Assembly: GCA_030597505.1 (NCBI GenBank)
Contig: JAUVRS010000038.1
Coordinates: 1-13,586, forward strand
Direction: 5' to 3'
DNA from: Desulfobacteraceae bacterium
GTDB lineage: Bacteria > Desulfobacterota > DSM-4660 > Desulfatiglandales > Desulfatiglandaceae
Length of the DNA: 13,586 nt
Shown here: positions 6,776 through 12,952 of the stretch, piece by piece
Layout of the letters: each line of letters starts with the position of its first letter
How positions within the stretch are numbered: the first letter of the stretch is position 1
The notes under the pieces: generated by a model
What the model saw: only the letters and a program-made list of their open reading frames with translations
The model's database searches: none
What the model was told of the DNA's origin: nothing
Translations under genes and position numbers: made by a program

Positions 6776-8347
6776 ATGTCGAGCAAACAACCGTCCGTTA
6801 TAAACATCGGTCTTGTGGGGGGAGAGACCTATTGCGAAGAACTCCTCGGGAAGACCAGCCTGATTGGTGGTGTGACCCAAGTCACCGATCAGATTGTGGC
6901 AGTGGCCGATTCCAACCCGTCCAGCCCCGGCATGGCACTCGCCAGGCAGTTGGGTCTCATAACCGTAAGCGACTATCACGACCTCTACGATCCCAGATAC
7001 AATATCCAGCTCATTATTGTTTTGATGCCTGAACCGGTTATCCTGGATGATATTCTCCAAACACGGCCCCCTCATATCCGAATCCTCTCCTATCATATTT
7101 TTGAGATTTTCTGGAAGGTAATAGGGGTAGAAGAACGGGAACTGAGGCAAAGAACCAAAGAGATGGAAACCATCCTGAATGGAATTCAGGACTTCATTCT
7201 GGTCATAACGCCTGAAATGGAAATTGTGGATGCCAATGATTCCTTTATAGATAAGATGGGGTTTTCCCGTAAGGAGGTGATCGGCCGAAAATGCTATGAG
7301 GTCTATCAGAAAAGGTATCTGCCCTGTGAAGAAGCGGACATGGCATGCCCTTTGACACAGGTCATCAGAAATAAGAGAAAATATCGTCAGATCAGGACCC
7401 GGGTGGACTCTGCGGGGAATGAACGGCATTTTGAAGTCAATATCTATCCGATCTGGGAAAAAGATGGAAAGATTTCCAGATTCATCCATATCAGTCACGA
7501 CATAACCGAACAGCGGAGGGAAGAAGAGGAGATCACCCGGCGTCTCGAACAGATGGTGGAAGAACGAACCAGACAATTGAAGGAAACCCATGAGAAACTC
7601 CTTCACCAGGATAAAATGGCTTCGCTGGGAAAACTTTCTGCCTCGGTAGTTCACGAAATCAATAACCCCATTGCCGGGATATTAAACATGGTCATGCTTA
7701 TGAAACGGATCATTGGAGAAGGTCCGGTTCGACAGAAGGAGATTGATCAGTTCAGCCAGTTTCTTGGCCTCATGGAGACGGAAACCAAACGAACAGGCCG
7801 GATTGTCTCCAACCTGCTCGCCTTTTCCCGTCAGTCACCGATGGAACTCAAACGTATCGATCTTAACCGGCTGATAGACCAAACCCTCGTTCTCAATTCC
7901 AACCTCCTCAAAATAGGCGGGGTCAAAGTTGAAAAGACCCTGGACCCGCATCTGCCCGATTTTTTCGGGTCTGAGGATCAGCTCAAACAGGTCTTTATGA
8001 ACCTGATCTCTAATGCCGCAGAGGTGATGGAGATAAATGGGGGTGGTCTTTTGAGCATCAAAACCAAACATCTGGTAAAAGACCGTAAGATCCTTATCTG
8101 CTTTAAAGACACAGGGAGCGGTGTGCCAGAGGACAATGTCTCTAAACTTTTCGAACCTTTTTTTACCACAAAGAAAGAGGGGAAGGGGGTAGGGCTTGGG
8201 CTTTCCGTGGCGTATGGTATCGTTCAGGAGCATGGGGGATCCATTCGTGTCGCATCAAAGGTGGGACAGGGAACCACCTTTTTTGTAAATCTTCCCTTGG
8301 AACAACCGCCGGAACCCCACGGAGAACATGGAGGCACCAATGGGTAG
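6776..8347 (+). CDS. Cytosolic histidine kinase 3: Rossmann-like domain, PAS domain, HisKA, HATPase
   Basis: This 523-residue sensor kinase is the probable partner of the sigma-54 activator encoded just after it. Residues 8-118 form a Rossmann-like domain (INIGLVGGETYCEELL) related to that of kinase 1: both show a V-x-D-x-NP-x2-PG-x2-LA pattern. The PAS domain (about 130-247) has C173, C184 and C191 with the same C-X10-C-X6-C spacing as kinase 1. A charged coiled coil (about 247-285) leads to the H-box HEINNPIAG (H293). N409/N413, G1 DTGSGVP (D445), the F-box EPFFTTKK and G2 GVGLGL (471-476) complete the kinase. There is no membrane segment. The ATG at 6776 is preceded by GAGGG 7 nt upstream. 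The stop overlaps the activator gene, so the two are translated together. Confidence 0.88.
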   Translation: MSSKQPSVINIGLVGGETYCEELLGKTSLIGGVTQVTDQIVAVADSNPSSPGMALARQLGLITVSDYHDLYDPRYNIQLIIVLMPEPVILDDILQTRPPHIRILSYHIFEIFWKVIGVEERELRQRTKEMETILNGIQDFILVITPEMEIVDANDSFIDKMGFSRKEVIGRKCYEVYQKRYLPCEEADMACPLTQVIRNKRKYRQIRTRVDSAGNERHFEVNIYPIWEKDGKISRFIHISHDITEQRREEEEITRRLEQMVEERTRQLKETHEKLLHQDKMASLGKLSASVVHEINNPIAGILNMVMLMKRIIGEGPVRQKEIDQFSQFLGLMETETKRTGRIVSNLLAFSRQSPMELKRIDLNRLIDQTLVLNSNLLKIGGVKVEKTLDPHLPDFFGSEDQLKQVFMNLISNAAEVMEINGGGLLSIKTKHLVKDRKILICFKDTGSGVPEDNVSKLFEPFFTTKKEGKGVGLGLSVAYGIVQEHGGSIRVASKVGQGTTFFVNLPLEQPPEPHGEHGGTNG

Positions 8348-9683
8348 CACCAAAATCCTTATTGTCGATGATGAGCTCATCATGAGAGAATCCCTGGCCG
8401 GCTGGCTTGTGAGGGATGGACACCATGTGGAGACAGTGGCCAGCGGGGAGAAGGCGCTGGCGGCAATCGGAGTCACCCGGTTTGATATCCTCCTGGTTGA
8501 CATCAAGATGGAGGGAATGAATGGACTTGAGGTTCTAAGACGTGTAAAGGAGAGCGATCCGGACACGGCAGTGGTTATGATAACGGCATATGGTTCAATA
8601 TCTTCGGCAATTGAGGCCATGAAAAACGGGGCCTACGACTATTTACTCAAGCCATTTGATCCCAATGAATTGGGGGTGATTATAGAAAAAATCATCAAAC
8701 ATCAGGCCCAGGCCAGAGAGAATCTCTTTTTAAGGGAAGAGGTCAAGGACCAAAGTCGATTTGAGAGCATGATCGGACAATCCAAACCCATGCAGGAGAT
8801 TTTTGATCTCATTCAGGACGTTGCGCCCATGGGCTCCACGGTCCTTATCACGGGTGAGACCGGCACAGGGAAGGGGCTGGCCGCCAAAGCCATCCACTCA
8901 AACAGTCCGCGGTCAGGCGGCCCCTTTGTGGCGGTGAACTGCGGCGCTGTCCCCGAGCATCTCATGGAGAGTGAACTTTTCGGGCATCAGAAAGGGGCTT
9001 TTACCGATGCAAAGGAAACCAAAAAAGGACGGCTGGAGCTTGCACATGGTGGAACTCTTTTTCTGGATGAAATTGGAGAGATCAGCATGAGAATGCAAAT
9101 CGATCTGCTGCGGATACTCGAAGACGGGGTGTTTTACCGGGTGGGGGGCACACAACCCATGGAGGCTGACTTCCGTGTGCTTGCCGCCACCAACCTGAAC
9201 CTCCAAGAGGCGATCAGGAAGGGGAAATTTCGAGAAGATCTTTACTACCGGATAAATGTGATTTCCTTTAAAATGCCGGCACTTCGGGAACGTAAAGAAG
9301 ATATTCCTCTTCTGGCTGAACATTTTCTTTACCGGTTCTCTCAAGAAACCAACAGGGCCATTGACAAGATCAGCCGCGGGGCAATGGATGAGATGATGCT
9401 TTATGAGTGGCCGGGCAATGTGAGAGAGCTTGAAAACGCCCTTGAAAGGGCCGTGGTCGTGGGGAAGACTCGCGAGATTGTTCTCCGGGACCTGCCCATT
9501 TTCCGTCCCCATGACCTGCAGCCGGATATTGGAGATTCCCTGAGGGAAATTGAAAAGGAACATATTACAAAGGTTCTCAATAACAATGGGTGGAATATCA
9601 CCCGAAGTTCAAGACTCCTGGGGATTGACCGATCCACCCTTTACAACAAAATAAGGCGGTATCATATCCGCAGACCAATTTGA
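8340..9683 (+). CDS. NtrC-family sigma-54-dependent response regulator
   Basis: A two-component transcription activator. Numbering from an in-frame ATG at 8328, the receiver (9-120) has D14/D15, phospho-acceptor D58, T86 and K108. The AAA+ domain (about 148-370) has Walker A GETGTGKG (176-183), Walker B LFLDEIGE (244-251) and the sigma-54 contact loop as GAFTDA (223-228), in place of the usual GAFTGA. A C-terminal Fis-type helix-turn-helix (about 405-448) ends at residue 451. GAFTDA variants do occur in natural activators, so I read it as functional. The ATG at 8340 has GGAGG with 5-nt spacing and overlaps the stop of kinase 3, so I prefer it; 8328 has GGAG at 3 nt. It would open the sigma-54 promoter at 12277-12292 or sites elsewhere. 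The stop overlaps the archaemetzincin start. Confidence 0.92.
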   Translation: MGSTKILIVDDELIMRESLAGWLVRDGHHVETVASGEKALAAIGVTRFDILLVDIKMEGMNGLEVLRRVKESDPDTAVVMITAYGSISSAIEAMKNGAYDYLLKPFDPNELGVIIEKIIKHQAQARENLFLREEVKDQSRFESMIGQSKPMQEIFDLIQDVAPMGSTVLITGETGTGKGLAAKAIHSNSPRSGGPFVAVNCGAVPEHLMESELFGHQKGAFTDAKETKKGRLELAHGGTLFLDEIGEISMRMQIDLLRILEDGVFYRVGGTQPMEADFRVLAATNLNLQEAIRKGKFREDLYYRINVISFKMPALRERKEDIPLLAEHFLYRFSQETNRAIDKISRGAMDEMMLYEWPGNVRELENALERAVVVGKTREIVLRDLPIFRPHDLQPDIGDSLREIEKEHITKVLNNNGWNITRSSRLLGIDRSTLYNKIRRYHIRRPI

Positions 9684-10258
9684 CTGACCCGCCACCATAT
9701 ACCATTGCTGTTGTTCCGATTGGGCATCTGAAAAACGAACTTCTTGGTCGGATTAAGAGGGAAATTTATAGGGTATTCCAGCACCAAACCGAAGTCATTC
9801 CTCTCAATCAAGATCTGACCTTTGCCCTGGACCCGGCCCGAAGCCAGTACCACTCCACCGTGATCCTGGAGAAACTGGCCCTTTGGATACCACCCCACAT
9901 TGCAAAGGCCGTCGCTATCGCGGAAGTGGATCTTTTCATCCCTATCCTCACCCATGTTTACGGGGAGGCCCAAATGGGGGGGAAGACATGCATTGTTTCG
10001 ACATTTCGTCTAAAGGAAGGGCTTTTTCAACTTGACGGAAACCAGATTTATTACCACCGGGTTATCAAAGAGTCGATCCACGAATTGGGACATACTTTTA
10101 ATCTTCGCCATTGCCCGGATCAGGCCTGTATCATGCACTACTGTCGGACATTGATGGATGTGGATCGGAAATCTCACCATATGTGCCGTTACTGTCAGGT
10201 CCTTCTGGAAGATGAAACCAAACGGTTGGCAAAATATGAAGCCGTCAGCCCGGCGTAA
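9680..10258 (+). CDS. amzA: Archaemetzincin-like zinc metalloprotease (peptidase M54)
   Basis: The product (192 residues) has the archaemetzincin signature. HELGH (134-138) continues to H144, giving three zinc-binding histidines, and E135 is the catalytic base. C145-X4-C150, the Met-turn M152 and C169-X2-C172 form the second, structural zinc site. An N-terminal RSQYHST stretch and a central YGEA-x4-GG stretch also fit. Two departures stand out: the usual glycine of HEXXHXXGXXH is N141, and 16 rather than 17 residues separate M152 from C169. The substrate is unknown for the family. No signal peptide is visible, so it should act in the cytoplasm. The start is a TTG at 9680 overlapping the activator's TGA (TTGA), with no clear ribosome binding site, so translation probably depends on the activator gene. 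It is the last gene of the operon and faces the GcvH-like pair with a 29-bp gap. Confidence 0.88.
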   Translation: MTDPPPYTIAVVPIGHLKNELLGRIKREIYRVFQHQTEVIPLNQDLTFALDPARSQYHSTVILEKLALWIPPHIAKAVAIAEVDLFIPILTHVYGEAQMGGKTCIVSTFRLKEGLFQLDGNQIYYHRVIKESIHELGHTFNLRHCPDQACIMHYCRTLMDVDRKSHHMCRYCQVLLEDETKRLAKYEAVSPA

Positions 10259-10287
10259 GGTAAGGGTTCGCGCAAAGTCGGAGGAAC

Positions 10288-11214
10288 TCAGGTCCTAAGA
10301 AAGACCTTGCAAAGCCGCTCCCATCCAAGTTGGGGCATATTTCCATAAATGTCCTTTCCTGGATGACCGCCATCGGTCGGAAGAGGGCCTGCTGTATCTT
10401 CAATAAGTCTGTAAAGGGTTTCTATTTCCCTTTCCATAAAATCTTGAGTCTCTTTGTGGATCATCAGCTCCTTCAAATCCCGGCGCAGATTATTTGAGTG
10501 GACCCGTAACACCCAGCCGTCTGAAAATGGGTCTTTATTGGCCAGACACCCCTTTTGCCTAAGCCGTGTATTGATGGCGGTAACAATGCCGCTCACCGGG
10601 GAAAGGGCCATGGCCGTCTGTGCCCCGCGGCGAACCTGGATGTCCGCATCTCCCTGTTTCACTTGTTTGCCAAGGAGGGGGGCCTCTACACGGTCAAGAG
10701 GCCCCAGGACGCGCAACGCGAACTCATCAAGTCCCACCCGAACCGACGAACCCTCTTCAATTTTTGCCCACATATGCCCGGGGTGAAAATAATACCCTTG
10801 AGGAATCTTGAATCCGTGAACCTCTAAGAAATCGATTGGGCGAACCACCGCGTGGACCGAATACTCGTCATGGAAGAATTGATCGAAATCACAATTCCCG
10901 CATTGGTATTCATGGTTGCACGCCCTAAAGTTGATGCGCCCCTTCATATGGTGCACACAGGGTCTCTTGGATGCGGGCAGAGCCCTCAGTTTGTCTTTCC
11001 AGGGCAAAATCTTGCTGCGTTTCCCTTTTAGCGGGTAGCCCGACTCTTTCAAGGCCCTGTTTTTTTGGGAAACACGGCTCATGACCCTGTCAAACCGGCA
11101 TTCGGCGCAATTGTAATCGATCCTGCAGAACTTCCCATAGACGACCCCTGCCTGCGTCCAGACGCAGGGGCGCGGTTTTTTGGAAAGTCTGATTTGGGAT
11201 TCAGAGATCTGCAT
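10288..11214 (-). CDS. Cysteine-rich GcvH-like protein, copy A (no lipoyl lysine)
   Basis: This 308-residue protein has two cysteine modules with identical spacing C-X12-C-X5-C-X2-C: C17, C30, C36, C39 and C86, C99, C105, C108. A glycine-cleavage H-like beta domain follows (about 145-240; GHMWAKIEEG, VRVGLDEFALRVLG, SPVSG, DGWVLRV). A helical tail ends GPLPTDGG, DIYG, LGW and FLRT. In true GcvH the lipoyl lysine sits in ESVKA before the APVSG turn. The aligned residue here is A198, so it should not carry lipoate or serve glycine cleavage. The eight cysteines suggest zinc or iron-sulfur binding. The ATG at 11214 has GGGGTG 4 nt upstream. It lies 12 bp after paralogue B in the same operon, probably under the sigma-54 promoter. 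It may be annotated elsewhere as glycine cleavage protein H. Function unknown. Confidence 0.8.
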   Translation of the reverse strand: MQISESQIRLSKKPRPCVWTQAGVVYGKFCRIDYNCAECRFDRVMSRVSQKNRALKESGYPLKGKRSKILPWKDKLRALPASKRPCVHHMKGRINFRACNHEYQCGNCDFDQFFHDEYSVHAVVRPIDFLEVHGFKIPQGYYFHPGHMWAKIEEGSSVRVGLDEFALRVLGPLDRVEAPLLGKQVKQGDADIQVRRGAQTAMALSPVSGIVTAINTRLRQKGCLANKDPFSDGWVLRVHSNNLRRDLKELMIHKETQDFMEREIETLYRLIEDTAGPLPTDGGHPGKDIYGNMPQLGWERLCKVFLRT

Positions 11215-11226
11215 TTTACACCCCGC

Positions 11227-12225
11227 TCAAGTCCTGAGAAATGTTCTGGTCAGATGCGACCAACCCAGATCCGGAAGATGTCCATAGATGTCTTCGGCCA
11301 GAAACCCGCCGTCAGAAGGTAAGGGACCGGCAACTTCTTCGATCATGTTTTCCAACCTGTTCACCTCACTTTTTATCCAGGGCATACCTTCTGTATGTGA
11401 CATCAGCTTCTTGGCAGCGGCCTTGATGTCGGGGGTGTGTACCATAAAGAGCCACCCTCCCTCATAAGGTTCCTGGTTGGCGATTTCCGGTTTTTTTCTG
11501 ACATCTGGGTTCACCTCCACGATGACGCCATCCACGGGTGAAAGAACATCTGCCTGGTTTTCTGTGCGTTTGAACCCCCAACCCACTTTGTCTTTATCAA
11601 GTTCCTTTCCCATCAATGGGAGGTCGTAACCATCGGCCTTTCCCAAAAGCTTCAGGGCGAAATCATCCATTCCCACTCGCACATAGCCTCCACTTTCGAT
11701 TCGCATCCAGGTATGCCCGTCATGAAAAAAATACCCGGTGGGGACCCTAAAACCCCTGACTGTTTGGACCTCACGAGGGATGCTCTTTGTCTTTGTTGAC
11801 CAGACATCCTCAAAAAACTGATCAAAATCACAGGTCGAACACTCATAGTCATAGGCACAAGCCCTGTTTCCAATGCGTTGGGTCAAGGTATGTCGACAGA
11901 CCCTTTCCAGTCCGGGTTTTGTCCTCATGGCCTCCTGCCAGGACATCTGTTTGTGGTCTCCTGCCTTTTTGCGCATACCCAGATCGTATTTACAAGTGGT
12001 GCAGTCGTAAAAATTATTGCAATCCTTGAAACCTGCCACCCCTGTCTGCATCCAGATACAAGGGTTGCCGGCTTTTGCCTTTTTATCCGGCTTCACCATC
12101 CATACCTGTCCCCCCAGGACAGTGCCTATCTCAGATGGATGTTCAAGGTCTCGGCTCCTGCCTTTCCGATAGGATGAACCATAACCAACGAGGCTTCTCC
12201 GGCGCTCCCTTATTTTATTATTCAT
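11227..12225 (-). CDS. Cysteine-rich GcvH-like protein, copy B (no lipoyl lysine)
   Basis: Paralogue of copy A, 332 residues. A basic, probably disordered N-terminus (1-50) is followed by the cysteine modules C56, C69, C75, C78 and C110, C123, C129, C132 (C-X12-C-X5-C-X2-C twice), the second continuing as DFDQFF as in copy A. The GcvH-like domain spans about 169-265 (HTWMRIESGG, VRVGMDDFALKLLG, SPVDGVIVEVNP, GGWLFMVH). The lipoyl lysine position is E222. The tail repeats GPLPSDGG, DIYG, LGW and FLRT. I chose the ATG at 12225 because AAGGAG and GGAG lie just upstream; a GTG 14 codons earlier would lie across the ribosome binding site. The start is about 41 nt from the predicted sigma-54 transcription start, so this is the first gene of the unit. 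Role unknown; an electron-transfer, metal-binding or scaffold function would fit, by inference only. Confidence 0.8.
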   Translation of the reverse strand: MNNKIRERRRSLVGYGSSYRKGRSRDLEHPSEIGTVLGGQVWMVKPDKKAKAGNPCIWMQTGVAGFKDCNNFYDCTTCKYDLGMRKKAGDHKQMSWQEAMRTKPGLERVCRHTLTQRIGNRACAYDYECSTCDFDQFFEDVWSTKTKSIPREVQTVRGFRVPTGYFFHDGHTWMRIESGGYVRVGMDDFALKLLGKADGYDLPLMGKELDKDKVGWGFKRTENQADVLSPVDGVIVEVNPDVRKKPEIANQEPYEGGWLFMVHTPDIKAAAKKLMSHTEGMPWIKSEVNRLENMIEEVAGPLPSDGGFLAEDIYGHLPDLGWSHLTRTFLRT

Positions 12226-12276
12226 TTCTCCAACTCCTTTTAATGGGTTTTTTCCTGACGCTGCCACGTCTATGAT

Positions 12277-12292
12277 CGCAAGTGCCGTGCCA
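12277..12292 (-). promoter_or_regulatory. Sigma-54 promoter of the GcvH-like operon
   Basis: The minus strand reads TGGCACGGCACTTGCG. This matches the -24/-12 consensus (TGGCAC-N5-TTGC) at every conserved position, with ten bases between GG and GC. Transcription should start near 12266, leaving about 41 nt before the ATG at 12225, including the AAGGAG site. I found no equally good copy before the other genes in the window. The activator encoded at 8340-9683 is the obvious local candidate to open it. Confidence 0.8.
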
Positions 12293-12432
12293 TTTGGTGA
12301 AAATTTCTTGCGTAAATCCCTATCTGATTGATATTTCAGAGCATTTTTGCATTAAATGTCCCAAAGGTTATTTCTTCGGGCTGCCAGGGCAAACAACAGA
12401 TATGCCTCAATATCCCACAGACAGACTGACCA

Positions 12433-12483
12433 AATCGTCAAATACAGGGGCAAATCCCTGGACTTCCGGGGTGTTAGACGATT
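12433..12483. promoter_or_regulatory. Nested inverted repeats: possible activator site or small-RNA 3' end
   Basis: AATCGTC (12433-12439) and GACGATT (12477-12483) are perfect inverted copies. Between them CAGGG-gcaaat-CCCTG (12445-12460) is a second perfect inverted repeat. The inner repeat lies about 180-195 bp upstream of the predicted sigma-54 start, where NtrC-type activators bind. A related CAGGGCAAA occurs at 12385-12393, 60 bp away. On the plus strand the outer repeat is followed by GTTGTTTTTTT, so it could also end a transcript. Confidence 0.3.
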
Positions 12484-12648
12484 GTTGTTTTTTTCTACAT
12501 CAGAGTTGCATTTTTCAACAGACAACAAAGGAAAATACGTTAATGCCACAATAAATCGGGGAAAAATGGCCGGACCCTGCGCATCCCTGGAACCCTTTCG
12601 GGGTCTTCAAAAAAAAAAATCACGATGTTTGATGCTTTAGATTCAGAG

Positions 12649-12676
12649 TTGACAAATTTTTTGAATAACGTTAAAT
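12649..12676 (+). promoter_or_regulatory. Candidate sigma-70 promoter for metF
   Basis: A perfect TTGACA (12649-12654), a 16-bp spacer and TTAAAT (12671-12676, four of six) point toward the reductase gene. The transcript would carry a leader of about 270 nt. Confidence 0.4.
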
Positions 12677-12708
12677 AATTTTCGTCTCAGGATAGTTGTG
12701 GCATTTTG

Positions 12709-12755
12709 ACGGGCGCCCCTCAGGGCTTGCGAAAAAACATGCTCTTGCGCCCCGT
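12709..12755 (+). promoter_or_regulatory. Stem-loop 1 in the metF leader
   Basis: GGGCGC (12711-12716) pairs with GCGCCC (12747-12752), extended by AC/GT around one bulged C. After an internal bulge, AGGGC (12722-12726) pairs with GCTCT (12741-12745, one G-U) around a 14-nt A-rich loop. No T-tract follows, so it is not a terminator. I recognise no riboswitch class. Confidence 0.3.
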
Positions 12756-12886
12756 GTCTTTAACCCGTTCGTTACCAGCTTCCCGAGATTTCCTTCAAAA
12801 TAACAAAACGATACTTACCCCCTGAAGGTTTTTCTTAAACACTATGCGGAACCGGAAACATGCAATCGACAAAGGACTCGAATTAC

Positions 12887-12926
12887 TAATCCAGTGACGG
12901 CGGCGCTTACTGCCCTCAGTGGATTA
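12887..12926 (+). promoter_or_regulatory. Long imperfect hairpin or palindrome just before the metF ribosome binding site
   Basis: TAATCCA (12887-12893) pairs with TGGATTA (12920-12926). Inside, after a G-G mismatch, TGA pairs with TCA; after a C-C mismatch, GGC pairs with GCC, then a G-U and a G-C pair around a 6-nt loop. It ends 13 nt before the GGAGG at 12940-12944. It may be an RNA control element or a DNA operator. Confidence 0.4.
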
Positions 12927-12952
12927 TCCAAGTAAACCCGGAGGTTCACGTC

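Larger units (their letters stand above)
12226..12952. other. 727-bp non-coding region between GcvH-like operon and metF
   Basis: Short open frames of up to about 90 codons exist here on both strands, but none has a ribosome binding site, protein-like composition or recognisable similarity. From left to right the region holds the leader and sigma-54 promoter of the GcvH-like operon, inverted repeats at 12433-12483, an A-rich run (12609-12619), a sigma-70-type promoter pointing at metF (12649-12676), and two hairpins in the metF leader. No tRNA, rRNA or known riboswitch was recognised. Confidence 0.6.

Noticed and set aside
6695..7654. Open frame of 319 codons on the minus strand
   Set aside because: It lies antisense to the Rossmann and PAS part of kinase 3, which has clear domains and motifs. 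Its translation is rich in Phe, His and Ile and shows no domain.
8913..9563. Open frame of 216 codons on the minus strand
   Set aside because: It is antisense to the AAA+ domain of the sigma-54 activator, with no recognisable motif and no ribosome binding site that I could see.
10259..10287. Bidirectional terminator between the convergent archaemetzincin and GcvH-like genes
   Set aside because: The 29-bp gap has no stem-loop with a T-tract; a 5-bp repeat at 10289-10307 lies within the coding end and lacks a T-run.
12381..12400. CAGGGCAAAC as the core of a GEMM-I riboswitch
   Set aside because: The required hairpin and the GACGCAAAGCC segment do not follow.
12352..12549. Minus-strand 65-codon frame, considered as a transposase remnant
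   Set aside because: The resemblance was vague, no inverted repeats or target duplication flank it, and there is no ribosome binding site.
12282..12640. Plus-strand frames of about 90 codons upstream of metF
   Set aside because: No ribosome binding site, unlikely composition, and overlap with the sigma-54 promoter and its upstream repeats.
12699..12714. TGGCATTTTGACGGGC as a sigma-54 promoter for metF
   Set aside because: GG and GC are separated by 11 rather than 10 bases and the -12 TTGC is missing.
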